A DNA stretch of 64,000 nt from Chitinophagales bacterium (GTDB lineage: Bacteria; Bacteroidota; Bacteroidia; Chitinophagales; Chitinophagaceae), in NCBI GenBank assembly GCA_017303415.1, contig JAFLBJ010000001.1:2666001-2730000 (forward strand). Direction: 5' to 3'. A program made the position numbers and the translations under genes. Of this stretch, positions 54,256-62,138 are shown piece by piece (the stretch's first letter is position 1; every line of letters begins with the position of its first letter). The notes beneath the pieces are model-generated. The model was not told the DNA's origin and did not search any database. It was given only the letters and a program-made list of their open reading frames with translations.

Positions 54256-54305
54256 ACCACAGAGACACAGAGGCACAGAAAAATATTTCTCTTTGTCTCT
54301 GTGGT
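54256..54305. terminator. Hairpin of CACAGAGA words, convergent gap before bshB1
   Basis: ACCACAGAGACA (54256-54267) pairs perfectly with TGTCTCTGTGGT (54294-54305), with weaker pairs inside (AGAG/CTCT). The words match the 8201-8268 element. It lies between the porin-like gene and convergent bshB1, probably as a bidirectional terminator. Confidence 0.75.
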
Positions 54306-54309
54306 TGAT

Positions 54310-55047
54310 TCATGTTTCTATGAGTAAGAATGCATCCATATCCTGAATCCCCAAACTCTTCTCCGAAACAAAGCCTTCCCCATATTGTACACCGATCTTC
54401 TTTCCCATCATACGCGCACGCCCAATGACAGAATCAAAGAATGTGGGTGTGGAGATATAGGTCTGAGGTCCGTCTGATTCATTATCGGGGTTGTAAAATT
54501 GGGTCGTATAGGCCTTGATGGATTCCATTCTTTTTTCAAAGACATCGGTAATGTCCACCACAAAATCGGGTTCAATATAGCGGTCCTGTATATAATGAAA
54601 AACATACTTGGGTCTCCAGGCCTCCTGAGGTTCTCCGCCATCACCCACTGTTTCGATTTTTCGAAGGCCGGCTAAAAAGCAGGCATCCGCGATCAACCTG
54701 CCTGCGCGACCATGATCGGGATGACGATCTTCCAGTGCATTGGCCATCACGATCTCGGGTTGGTATTTTCGGATCATCCGTATCAATTTCCGCTGATGCT
54801 CTTCATCATTGCTGAAAAAGCCATCCGCCATCTTCAGGTTCTCCCGGGCTGAAATACCCAATATACGCGCCGCTTCCGCAGCCTCCTGGTATCGGGTCTC
54901 CACGGTTCCCCGGGAGCCGAGTTCTCCTTGCGTAAGGTCAACGATTCCTGCCTTCTTCCCACGCGCGATCTCCTTCAACATCCATCCGGAGCAACCCAGT
55001 TCAACATCATCGGGATGCACCCCAATGGCTAATATGTCCAATTTCAT
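54310..55047 (-). CDS. bshB1: Bacillithiol biosynthesis deacetylase BshB1
   Basis: Deacetylates N-acetylglucosaminyl-malate to glucosaminyl-malate in bacillithiol synthesis. The 245-residue protein begins MKLDILAIGVHPDDVELGCS (zinc-binding HPDD), with GKKAGIVDLTQGELGSRGT, RYQEAAEAARILGISAR, DRHPDHGRAGRLIADACFLA and the C-terminal GVQYGEGFVSEKSLGIQDMD. GEGF and the QGELGSRG signature mark BshB1 rather than a generic LmbE protein. The ATG at 55047 is chosen; an upstream frame to 55065 adds 6 residues and the promoter box lies beyond it. Confidence 0.94.
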   Translation of the reverse strand: MKLDILAIGVHPDDVELGCSGWMLKEIARGKKAGIVDLTQGELGSRGTVETRYQEAAEAARILGISARENLKMADGFFSNDEEHQRKLIRMIRKYQPEIVMANALEDRHPDHGRAGRLIADACFLAGLRKIETVGDGGEPQEAWRPKYVFHYIQDRYIEPDFVVDITDVFEKRMESIKAYTTQFYNPDNESDGPQTYISTPTFFDSVIGRARMMGKKIGVQYGEGFVSEKSLGIQDMDAFLLIET

Positions 55048-55062
55048 ACGTAGAATTTGTGG

Positions 55063-55070
55063 CAAATTTA
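55063..55070 (-). promoter_or_regulatory. -7 box TAAATTTG for bshB1
   Basis: Exact TAnnTTTG on the minus strand, 15 bases before the ATG at 55047. Confidence 0.55.
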
Positions 55071-55097
55071 GGGACTTCCCCTTTGTATATTGGAGGG

Positions 55098-55793
55098 CTA
55101 ATTTTTCACCGCCTGTCTGTACGGCGTATTATACCAGGTGGCATCAATCTCCCGGACAATGCTTTCGATCTGCCAATCCACTTTATCCTTCAGGTCCCAA
55201 CCCTGCTTCAGGCTACTCCCAAAGAAGAAGGCAACGGTTTGATACAGTCGGGCTGTTACGCCACCCCTGAATTCCTTGACGATCTCGTAGCAGTTATTCC
55301 CGGTTTGGCGATTGATCAGTTTCATCAGGATCTTTCCTTGGTAAACGGATAAATTCGAAAGCGGATCGGCAAACTGATCCTTTAACTCTTTTTCGCGCGA
55401 CTTGATGTATTTCTTTCTTTCTTTTTTGGAACTTATTCCCTCCAATTTCGCATTGATATCATTCATCAACACGCCGGCAGTCCTGGCATATGGGTAGGTT
55501 ACATAAACGGCATTGCGTAAGCGGGTCCATTCGCGAATGAACTTTTCCAGTTCCTTGTCAGACATTTTGGACACCCATACCATTTCATTTTCCGTATAAC
55601 TCATCCATTCATTATAGGGCCCCCATAGATAAATGGCAGAGGTAAGAATGGTATCATTAGGTCCCCAACGGGAAGGGTCAATGGGTGGTGGTGGGCCAAA
55701 TACAGAGTCCTGCTCAAATTGAGCAGCGCCAGGCAGGGCGATCAAAAAGACAAGTCCGGCCAATAGGGATCGGTATAATTGTGACCTTTTCAC
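55098..55793 (-). CDS. DUF4294 family exported protein
   Basis: A 231-residue exported protein with signal peptide (about residues 1-24, ending PGAAQ). The DUF4294 part covers about residues 85-220: WTRLRNAVYVTYPYARTAGV, LEGISSKKERKKYIKSREKE, LKDQFADPLSNLSVYQGKIL and KLINRQTGNNCYEIVKEFRG. Function unknown; the family is restricted to Bacteroidota. The start is GTG at 55793; no better ATG is near. It follows ccmF on the same strand with a 67-base gap. Confidence 0.83.
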   Translation of the reverse strand: MKRSQLYRSLLAGLVFLIALPGAAQFEQDSVFGPPPPIDPSRWGPNDTILTSAIYLWGPYNEWMSYTENEMVWVSKMSDKELEKFIREWTRLRNAVYVTYPYARTAGVLMNDINAKLEGISSKKERKKYIKSREKELKDQFADPLSNLSVYQGKILMKLINRQTGNNCYEIVKEFRGGVTARLYQTVAFFFGSSLKQGWDLKDKVDWQIESIVREIDATWYNTPYRQAVKN

Positions 55794-55860
55794 TACCTCT
55801 AAAATACATTAAAGAGACAACGGAATAAAGCCTTTCGCTGTATGTATTGGTTAAATCTTC

Positions 55861-58404
55861 TTAACCCTTTTTTGCCCTGATCCGGTTTATCCCACTGATA
55901 ATGAAGCCAATGACCATCAGGACGGTACCCAGCCACAGTACATTGATAAAGGGAAACCGATAGGCCTTTAAGGTCACATATTGCATGGCCGAATTGGACT
56001 CCTTCAGACCAATATCCGCATGTCCCCCTTCATTTTTTTCCAGGCGTAGAATGAGGTTCTCCATCACTACAGTGTCGGGGTTAGACAATCGTCCGGCACT
56101 GGCTTCCACCAAAATCGGCCGGGAAGTATAAGAATCTCCCTGCTGTGGTTGCACTTTTAACGTGGCGATATAGGCCTTATCCCCTTTCTGAAAGCCCGGA
56201 AGTGGAATAGTATCTATGGTCTGAATGCTATCCAATACAATGAACCCACGGGAATAATAAGCTGTATCCTTTAGGTTCATATGCCTTGTTTCGAATACCG
56301 ATGTATCGGCATTCTTTTCCGGATCAGGCAGGGAGGTTATGTAAGTAAAAATATCATGGTCCCAAAAATGCTTGGAATCCGGGTTGGCCAGCAAGCCCTC
56401 ATTGCCGTTGTGGTTGATGAACGCATTGGGCCGAAGGCTGAATCCACCTTGACCAGAGCTGTCTTTAAATTCTAGATTGTAATACCAGAGCGCTTTTTGG
56501 GGATGTTTCACTTCCGATTGGTAGGTCACATCATATTTACCCATCCGGGTTGGAACACCCCTTACCAGGGTCAGGTTCTCTCCCGGTTTTTCTTTACTCT
56601 CCTCTCCCAGCGGCACAAAAATGCCACTTGTATTGTAGGATAACACCTGCTTCTTGGATGAAGAAATAAGAATGCCCACCAGCATCAGACCAAATCCCAG
56701 GTGGGTGATGGAAGCTCCGGCATTTTTCCATTTCCCTTTCACACCGATCCAGATATATGCCGCATTAGCCACCACGGTGTATATACTGCTCACCAATGCA
56801 AACCAAATAGCAGCCAGAAAACCGGCACCATGTTCATAATAGTCCACTTTCCCAAAAGCCAGGATCAACCCTGACAGAACAAGGGAAAGAATGGTAGGCC
56901 ATAATATCCTGGGTAAAAAATAAGAACGTGGTGTTTTCTTATACTTTAAATATTGGGTAATGGCGGTAAGTAAGCCAAGGATGATGGCCACAAAAATGAT
57001 CACCCGGTTATAGGCAAAGAGGATATCATCGCCCATGGTAAATCCACTGCTCATGAATTTGGCGAACAGTTTGTTTACCACCGGAATGCTGGTGGTGACA
57101 ATGATGTACCCGGCACTGATCACCAGCACCAGTGATCCGATAAACATCCAGAACTCCCGGGAGGAACTTTCTTCTTCCTGGGTAATGGTAGGCACCTTTT
57201 TTAAACCGATATAGAGAAAATAAAAGGCCGCTAAGAATGATAGCAGTGTCAACAAGGGGACAAAATAACTGGCCACTAATGTTACGAACAAAACCATCGC
57301 TGCCAACCATCTTTTGTTGCCATCCGATACAAGAAATACGGGAAGCCAGAGCGAACCCAAAAGGAAAAGGTAGAGTTGGGTATTCATTCCCAGATCTGCA
57401 AAAGAGTGTACCGAGGTATCGCCTAATATCCCACTCCGGGTAAGGAAGGTAGAATAGATGATCAGAAAATAAGTGATGATAAAAAACAAATGCGTGGTGC
57501 GTAAGGATCGCCCGGTATGTTTATAAATAAGCAGGGTATGGATTCCTGCCACCAGGGTCATCCAGGGAACCAGGGAGGCATTTTCTACCGGGTCCCAGGC
57601 CCAATACCCTCCGAAATTCAATGACTCATAGGCCCAGGCGCCTCCCATCATGATGCCTAAACCAAGCACTCCTCCGGCGATCAACGACCAGGGCAGGGCT
57701 GGTTTTACCCAATCACCATATGCACGTGTAAAGAGCCCGGCCAAACTATAGGCAAATGGAACGATCAATAAAGCAAAACCAAGAAAGAGCACCGGAGGGT
57801 GGATCACCATCCAGTAATTCTGTAACAACGGAGAGAGGTCATTCCCATCGGTGAGGCGTGATATATAATTTTCGTTTGCAAAAAGAGGAAGTTCCGGCAT
57901 CTGGTTTCGAAAGAGCGCAAAAGGTGAACTCCCGATTTTCAGGTCGAAAAAGTAGAGGCCAAGCATCATGGCGGCCAAAGCCCATTGTGCCAGGGAAACC
58001 GTCATCATCACCGGTGCCTCCCATTTACCGGCAGTACGGATGAGGATCAAACCCAACACCGCATGCCAGAAGGTCCATAATAAAAAACTGCCTTCGGATG
58101 CACTCCAGATGGCGCTAAAGATGTATTTGAATTCAAGACTGTTACTCGAATTCTTATACACATAAAAATATTCGTAGCGATGAGAGTAGAACAGAAAAAA
58201 GAGAAGACCAAAGATGGCAAAAACCGCAATAGCATCCAGAATAAAACCCCAACGAGCCAATCGCAACCACCCCTTTTTATCTGCATCGGTGGCATGGGTG
58301 GCTTTAAAATAGGCAAAGGAGGCCAGCAGGGAACAAACAAATGACAGCACGATCAGAAACTGCCCCAGGTTTCCGGGGATCAGGTGTTCACCAGTATAAT
58401 CCAT
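55861..58404 (-). CDS. ccmF: Cytochrome c maturation heme lyase subunit, CcmF-like
   Basis: Inner-membrane haem lyase component that moves haem from CcmE to apocytochrome c. The 847-residue protein has about 14 helices. The tryptophan-rich haem-handling motif is seen in GGYWAWDPVENASLVPWMTL; other CcmF segments are RFPFINVLWLGTVLMVIGFI near the end and WSASEGSFLLWTFWHAVLGL near the start. A large periplasmic C-terminal domain (about 640-800) is present. ccmE is next to it with no intergenic base, which strongly supports the role. Confidence 0.93.
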   Translation of the reverse strand: MDYTGEHLIPGNLGQFLIVLSFVCSLLASFAYFKATHATDADKKGWLRLARWGFILDAIAVFAIFGLLFFLFYSHRYEYFYVYKNSSNSLEFKYIFSAIWSASEGSFLLWTFWHAVLGLILIRTAGKWEAPVMMTVSLAQWALAAMMLGLYFFDLKIGSSPFALFRNQMPELPLFANENYISRLTDGNDLSPLLQNYWMVIHPPVLFLGFALLIVPFAYSLAGLFTRAYGDWVKPALPWSLIAGGVLGLGIMMGGAWAYESLNFGGYWAWDPVENASLVPWMTLVAGIHTLLIYKHTGRSLRTTHLFFIITYFLIIYSTFLTRSGILGDTSVHSFADLGMNTQLYLFLLGSLWLPVFLVSDGNKRWLAAMVLFVTLVASYFVPLLTLLSFLAAFYFLYIGLKKVPTITQEEESSSREFWMFIGSLVLVISAGYIIVTTSIPVVNKLFAKFMSSGFTMGDDILFAYNRVIIFVAIILGLLTAITQYLKYKKTPRSYFLPRILWPTILSLVLSGLILAFGKVDYYEHGAGFLAAIWFALVSSIYTVVANAAYIWIGVKGKWKNAGASITHLGFGLMLVGILISSSKKQVLSYNTSGIFVPLGEESKEKPGENLTLVRGVPTRMGKYDVTYQSEVKHPQKALWYYNLEFKDSSGQGGFSLRPNAFINHNGNEGLLANPDSKHFWDHDIFTYITSLPDPEKNADTSVFETRHMNLKDTAYYSRGFIVLDSIQTIDTIPLPGFQKGDKAYIATLKVQPQQGDSYTSRPILVEASAGRLSNPDTVVMENLILRLEKNEGGHADIGLKESNSAMQYVTLKAYRFPFINVLWLGTVLMVIGFIISGINRIRAKKG

Positions 58405-58821
58405 TTAGTTTGATTGCAGTTTTTTATTGACACTTTCCTGAACACGGGCGGGGTCATCAGTATACTTGGAAGGACATTTCATCAGGATCTCCTGGCAGGC
58501 AAAATGATCATTTTCCATTTTCCCTTTTAAGACCAGCCGTTCACTGTGCTCCAGATTTTCGGGTTTGGCATTGTTGTACACCACTTTTACCGACTGACCC
58601 AGGGAATCGATGGCCATGAAACTCAGGTAATTTGGGTTATTGATGGCATCATACTCCACAGGTTGCGCTTTATCCAACTTAGCGATCAGGTGAACGTATT
58701 TTCCTTGCTTTTCCCGGGCGGAAGCAACGGTTTCATAGGTGCTCAGCGTGGGCAACAGACTGATCAACACGGCAATGGCTCCTACAATGAGTACCAGGAT
58801 GATTATATGGGTCTTCTTCAT
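58405..58821 (-). CDS. ccmE: Haem chaperone CcmE, CxxxY variant
   Basis: Periplasmic, membrane-anchored haem carrier of cytochrome c maturation. The 138-residue protein has one N-terminal helix (IIILVLIVGAIAVLISLLPT) and a beta-barrel with KYVHLIAKLDKAQPVEYDA and LVLKGKMENDHFACQEILMK. In the classical family the haem-binding motif is HxxxY (as in LAKHDENY); here the same position reads K-C116-P-S-K-Y120, that is CxxxY, as in CcmE proteins of Desulfovibrio-type and archaeal systems. The haem ligand chemistry is therefore expected to differ. It abuts ccmF directly and has a TAATTTTG box upstream. Confidence 0.9.
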   Translation of the reverse strand: MKKTHIIILVLIVGAIAVLISLLPTLSTYETVASAREKQGKYVHLIAKLDKAQPVEYDAINNPNYLSFMAIDSLGQSVKVVYNNAKPENLEHSERLVLKGKMENDHFACQEILMKCPSKYTDDPARVQESVNKKLQSN

Positions 58822-58838
58822 ACGTGTGTGTTAACAGG

Positions 58839-58846
58839 CAAAATTA
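58839..58846 (-). promoter_or_regulatory. -7 box TAATTTTG for ccmE-ccmF
   Basis: Exact TAnnTTTG on the minus strand, 17 bases before the ccmE ATG at 58821. Confidence 0.55.
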
Positions 58847-58915
58847 GGTAAAAGTTCTGTTGTGCCCCAAATTGCTCAGGGCTTCGTAACTTGCACCGTA
58901 GCACAGTAAAACACC

Positions 58916-59959
58916 ATGACAGACCTCTCTCAATTCGACCCCAACAAAGTGGGGAACCCTAAGAATAACATATTCGGTCTCCCCTTCACGGAAGAAGATG
59001 CCCAACTGATCATTTTACCCGTTCCCTGGGAAGTGACCGTAAGCTATGGTGCAGGAACTTCCCGAGCCCCTGATCATGTCTTATCCGCCAGTTTGCAAGT
59101 GGATCTGTTTGATTGGGATGGACCTGAAATTTGGAAAAAAGGGTTCCACATGCTCGAAACTGACCGGAAGTTGTTGATGAAAAGTGACTACCTGCGCAAA
59201 GAAGCCGAACTCTACATTGATTATATCTCTGAAGGGGAAGACGTGAACAATAACCAATTCATGTGCAAAACCCTGAAGGAAGTAAATGAAGGAAGCCTTT
59301 TTTTAAATGATTGGGTCTATAACCGTACCAAGTCGCTGATGGCCGCCGGCAAACAGGTAGGCTTGCTGGGAGGTGACCATAGTATTTGCCTGGGCTACCT
59401 TCGGGCCCTTGCGGAAACACATTCCGAATTCGCTATCCTGCAGATAGATGCCCATTGTGACCTACGTGAATCCTATATGGGATTTAAATATTCACATGCA
59501 AGCATCATTTACAATATTCTCAAGGAAATCCCACAGGTAGAACGTGTAGTGCAGGTTGGTATCCGTGACTATAGTGAGGCGGAATGGCACTATATTTTTA
59601 ATAGCAATTACCGTGTGGTCACCTATTTTGACCGTGAACTGAAAGACAGGATCTATGACGGACAAAGCTGGCGTGAGATCGCTGAAGAGATCGTAGAAAA
59701 ATTGCCACAGAAAGTCTACATCAGTTTTGATGTGGATGGTCTTGATCCTAAACTATGCCCCAATACCGGAACCCCGGTTCCCGGAGGTATGGAAGCAGAA
59801 CAGGTATTTTATCTGTTTAAAAAGATCGTACAAAGTGGCCGGACCATCATCGGCTTCGACCTGAATGAAACAGGCGTTGGCGAAAATAATTGGGATGCAA
59901 ATGTGAGCGCCAGGTTGTTGTTTAAATTATGTAATATTTTGGCGTCGGCGAAGGCGTGA
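58916..59959 (+). CDS. Arginase/agmatinase/formimidoylglutamase family enzyme
   Basis: A 347-residue ureohydrolase-fold enzyme with a binuclear manganese site. Metal-binding motifs are GLLGGDHSICLGYLRALAET (GGDHS), AILQIDAHCDLRESYMGF (DAHxD) and VYISFDVDGLDPKLCPNTGT (SxDxDxxDP). It also has PVPGGMEAEQVFYLFK and GFDLNETGVGENNWDANVSA near the end. Which guanidino substrate is used (agmatine, formimidoylglutamate, arginine) cannot be told. The stop codon (59957-59959) is part of a GCGTGAG heptad of the following repeat. Confidence 0.9.
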   Translation: MTDLSQFDPNKVGNPKNNIFGLPFTEEDAQLIILPVPWEVTVSYGAGTSRAPDHVLSASLQVDLFDWDGPEIWKKGFHMLETDRKLLMKSDYLRKEAELYIDYISEGEDVNNNQFMCKTLKEVNEGSLFLNDWVYNRTKSLMAAGKQVGLLGGDHSICLGYLRALAETHSEFAILQIDAHCDLRESYMGFKYSHASIIYNILKEIPQVERVVQVGIRDYSEAEWHYIFNSNYRVVTYFDRELKDRIYDGQSWREIAEEIVEKLPQKVYISFDVDGLDPKLCPNTGTPVPGGMEAEQVFYLFKKIVQSGRTIIGFDLNETGVGENNWDANVSARLLFKLCNILASAKA

Positions 59960-60014
59960 GTTTCGTGAGTTTCGTGAGACGTGAGACGTGAATAGTGAAT
60001 AGTGAATAGTGAAA
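59953..60014. repeat. Left arm: GCGTGAG/TTTCGTGAG units and TAGTGAA heptads
   Basis: AGGCGTGAG, two TTTCGTGAG units, two ACGTGAG, then ACGTGAA and TAGTGAA units. The first unit overlaps the stop codon of the preceding gene. The right arm is at 60051-60170; the loop (60015-60050) resembles that at 41469-41508. Confidence 0.9.
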
Positions 60015-60050
60015 CTTAAAATCTTTAAATTACAACCCAAAACTTTTTCA

Positions 60051-60170
60051 TGACTAACGACTAACGAATCACAACTCACAACTCACAACTCACGTCTCAC
60101 GTCTCACGTCTCACGACTCACGACTCACGACTCACGTCTCACGAAACTCACGCCCCACAAAACCCACGAC
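60051..60170. repeat. Right arm: sixteen CAC-ending heptads (AACTCAC, GTCTCAC, GACTCAC)
   Basis: GACTAAC twice, GAATCAC, AACTCAC three times, GTCTCAC three times, GACTCAC three times, GTCTCAC, then 9-base GAAACTCAC and AAAACCCAC units. The AACTCAC and GACTCAC units have no partner in the left arm, so this arm has grown on its own. It ends 3 bases before the next start codon. Confidence 0.92.
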
Positions 60171-60173
60171 CTA

Positions 60174-60725
60174 ATGTCTCCCCGCACCAACTACACACTC
60201 TATCTTCGCAATGAGAAAAAGAATTTGTACCAGCGTATGGGGTTGCTTCTTTCCCTGATCAATTTTTTTGGGTTGCTGATCGCTTTATTTCCCAAGGCGC
60301 AGGAAAAAGGGTTTCAGATGGTCATTATTGCCACCATCCCGGTGTATGCGTTGTACTGGTTTTATCGCGCGAAATTCTACAAGAAAGCAAGGGCCTGGGA
60401 ACGGGTGGAATACCTGATCGCCCTGCTTTGGCTGGCTTCCCCCTATCCCTGGATGACCGCTGTATTTATTGTTCTTCAATTTCTTTATCAATTATCCGTG
60501 GGCGATCCTGCCGTTCGGGTAGCACAACACGGTATTACCTATGGTAATCGTTTTGCCCGCCGCTTTGCCTGGAAGGAACTTTCGAATGTGGTATTAAAAG
60601 ATGGTTTGCTCACCCTTGACTTCAAAAACAACCGGTTATTCCAACAATATATCAGTGAGGAAAGTGGAGTAATCGAACAGGATTTTAATGGGTTTTGCCA
60701 GGAGCAACTGGCAACCAATGCCTGA
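60174..60725 (+). CDS. Membrane protein of unknown function with PH-like C-terminal domain
   Basis: A 183-residue protein with three membrane helices: MGLLLSLINFFGLLIALFPK, MVIIATIPVYALYWFYRAKF and EYLIALLWLASPYPWMTAVF followed by IVLQFLYQL. The last ~65 residues are soluble (VRVAQHGITYGNRFARRFAW, ELSNVVLKDGLLTLDFKNN), resembling the bacterial PH-domain pattern. I do not recognise the family. An ATG at 60238 could be an alternative start. The radical SAM gene overlaps its last 8 bases, suggesting coupled translation and a shared task. Confidence 0.75.
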   Translation: MSPRTNYTLYLRNEKKNLYQRMGLLLSLINFFGLLIALFPKAQEKGFQMVIIATIPVYALYWFYRAKFYKKARAWERVEYLIALLWLASPYPWMTAVFIVLQFLYQLSVGDPAVRVAQHGITYGNRFARRFAWKELSNVVLKDGLLTLDFKNNRLFQQYISEESGVIEQDFNGFCQEQLATNA

Positions 60726-62049
60726 TTTTACCGACATTTGCCGGATGAAACCGATCACCCCCTTTGTGCTTTATTCTGACGGGCAGGGTAATATCTTCGA
60801 AGATACCAGTCTCTATGCCATCGGCCGAAGTGGATGGGATGCCTATCCAGTGGATAGTGGCGACTGGATTCCGCTGCCCGATGGCGGCACCCTGTATGAA
60901 CTTCCTGAACGCAAGGCGATCGGTGTAGATGTGGTTTCAGGTGAAATGCGACTATGTGATAAGGGATGGGCCGTTGCCGCCTTTATTCCACCGGCACATA
61001 CCGGCCTGTATCTCGCTGCCTTTGAATCCGCCAAGGATGCCCCCGTACTGCCATTGTTCTGTTATACCGCCGCCGGATGGTGGGATGGACAGTTTTATGT
61101 AACCGCCCTTCGCATAGAACAGGATATACGCCAGGAATGTGCCGGCTATGATGACGAAAAGATCGAAGCCGGGGCCATGCACCTGTTAAAAGCATATCCA
61201 CATAACCGGCTTGTCAAACACCTGATGGAGAACTGTTGCCAGACCTATACCTGTCCGGCCGCCCGAAATTTTGCCATGGGCCGATGGGAATGCCCTGTCC
61301 CCTCTTCCCCAGCCTGTAATGCCAACTGCATCGGTTGTATTTCCTTTCAACCGGAAGAAGAATCGATAGGTTCCACGCAGGACCGGCTCCACTTCAAACC
61401 CATGCCGGAAGAGATCATCGAATTTACGGTCCCTCACCTGGAAACAGCCCCCTTCCCTATTGTAAGTTTTGGTCAGGGATGCGAAGGCGAACCCCTGTTG
61501 ATGTGGGAAACCATTCGCGAAGCGATCATTGGTATGCGAAAACACACCAAGAAAGGGAGCATCAATATCAATACCAATGGCTCTAAACCTGACGCCGTCA
61601 AAGCACTTTGCGAAGCGGGTCTGGATAGTATTCGGGTGAGCACAAATTCAGCCAGAAAATCGATTTACGAGAAATACTACCTGCCCAACAATTACAGCTT
61701 CGAGGATATAGTGGAAAGCCTGAAAGTAATGCGGGAATATGGTGGTTGGTCTTCCATCAATTATTTTGTTTTTCCAGGCATGACCGATTCAGTTGAAGAA
61801 TATGAAGCCCTGCGAAAACTGATCCGGGAAACCGGACTCTCCATGATCCAATGGAGAAATTTTAATATTGACCCCGACTGGTACCTGGGAAAGATCGGTG
61901 TTACTGAAACAGGTGAATGCCTGGGTGTCAAACAAATGATGACCCTGATCCGCGAAGAATTCCCCGATCTAAAATTCGGATATTTTAATCCCCCCATGGA
62001 GCGGATTAAGGGGGATTTTGCGTTGGATTTTGCGGGGGGAGTATTGTGA
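60718..62049 (+). CDS. Radical SAM enzyme of unknown function
   Basis: A 443-residue radical SAM protein. The [4Fe-4S] motif is CNANCIGCISF (CxxxCxxC), preceded by more cysteines in NCCQTYTCPAARNFAMG and CPVPSSPAC. Downstream are FPIVSFGQGCEGEPLLMWE, INTNGSKPDAVKALCEAGL and DSIRVSTNSARKSIYEKYY, typical of SAM binding. The N-terminal ~180 residues are an added beta domain (PFVLYSDGQGNIFEDTSLYA). The product is unknown. Start could also be the ATG at 60745. It overlaps the membrane protein gene by 8 bases, and its stop is in a GTGAGAC repeat. Confidence 0.87.
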   Translation: MPDFTDICRMKPITPFVLYSDGQGNIFEDTSLYAIGRSGWDAYPVDSGDWIPLPDGGTLYELPERKAIGVDVVSGEMRLCDKGWAVAAFIPPAHTGLYLAAFESAKDAPVLPLFCYTAAGWWDGQFYVTALRIEQDIRQECAGYDDEKIEAGAMHLLKAYPHNRLVKHLMENCCQTYTCPAARNFAMGRWECPVPSSPACNANCIGCISFQPEEESIGSTQDRLHFKPMPEEIIEFTVPHLETAPFPIVSFGQGCEGEPLLMWETIREAIIGMRKHTKKGSININTNGSKPDAVKALCEAGLDSIRVSTNSARKSIYEKYYLPNNYSFEDIVESLKVMREYGGWSSINYFVFPGMTDSVEEYEALRKLIRETGLSMIQWRNFNIDPDWYLGKIGVTETGECLGVKQMMTLIREEFPDLKFGYFNPPMERIKGDFALDFAGGVL

Positions 62050-62133
62050 GACGTGAGGCGTGAGACGTGAGTGGTCTCACATCTCACGCCTCACGCCTCA
62101 CGTCTCACGTCTATCTAAACTCACAAACTCACA
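62046..62133. repeat. GTGAGAC/CTCACGC palindrome with a 2-base loop
   Basis: GTGAGAC, GTGAGGC, GTGAGAC, GTGAGTG (62046-62073), then CTCACAT, CTCACGC, CTCACGC, CTCACGT, CTCACGT (62076-62110), and decayed CTCAC words to 62133. It supplies the radical SAM stop codon. Translated on the plus strand the right arm makes a false 24-codon leader in front of the EamA gene. Confidence 0.88.
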
Positions 62134-62138
62134 CCCCA

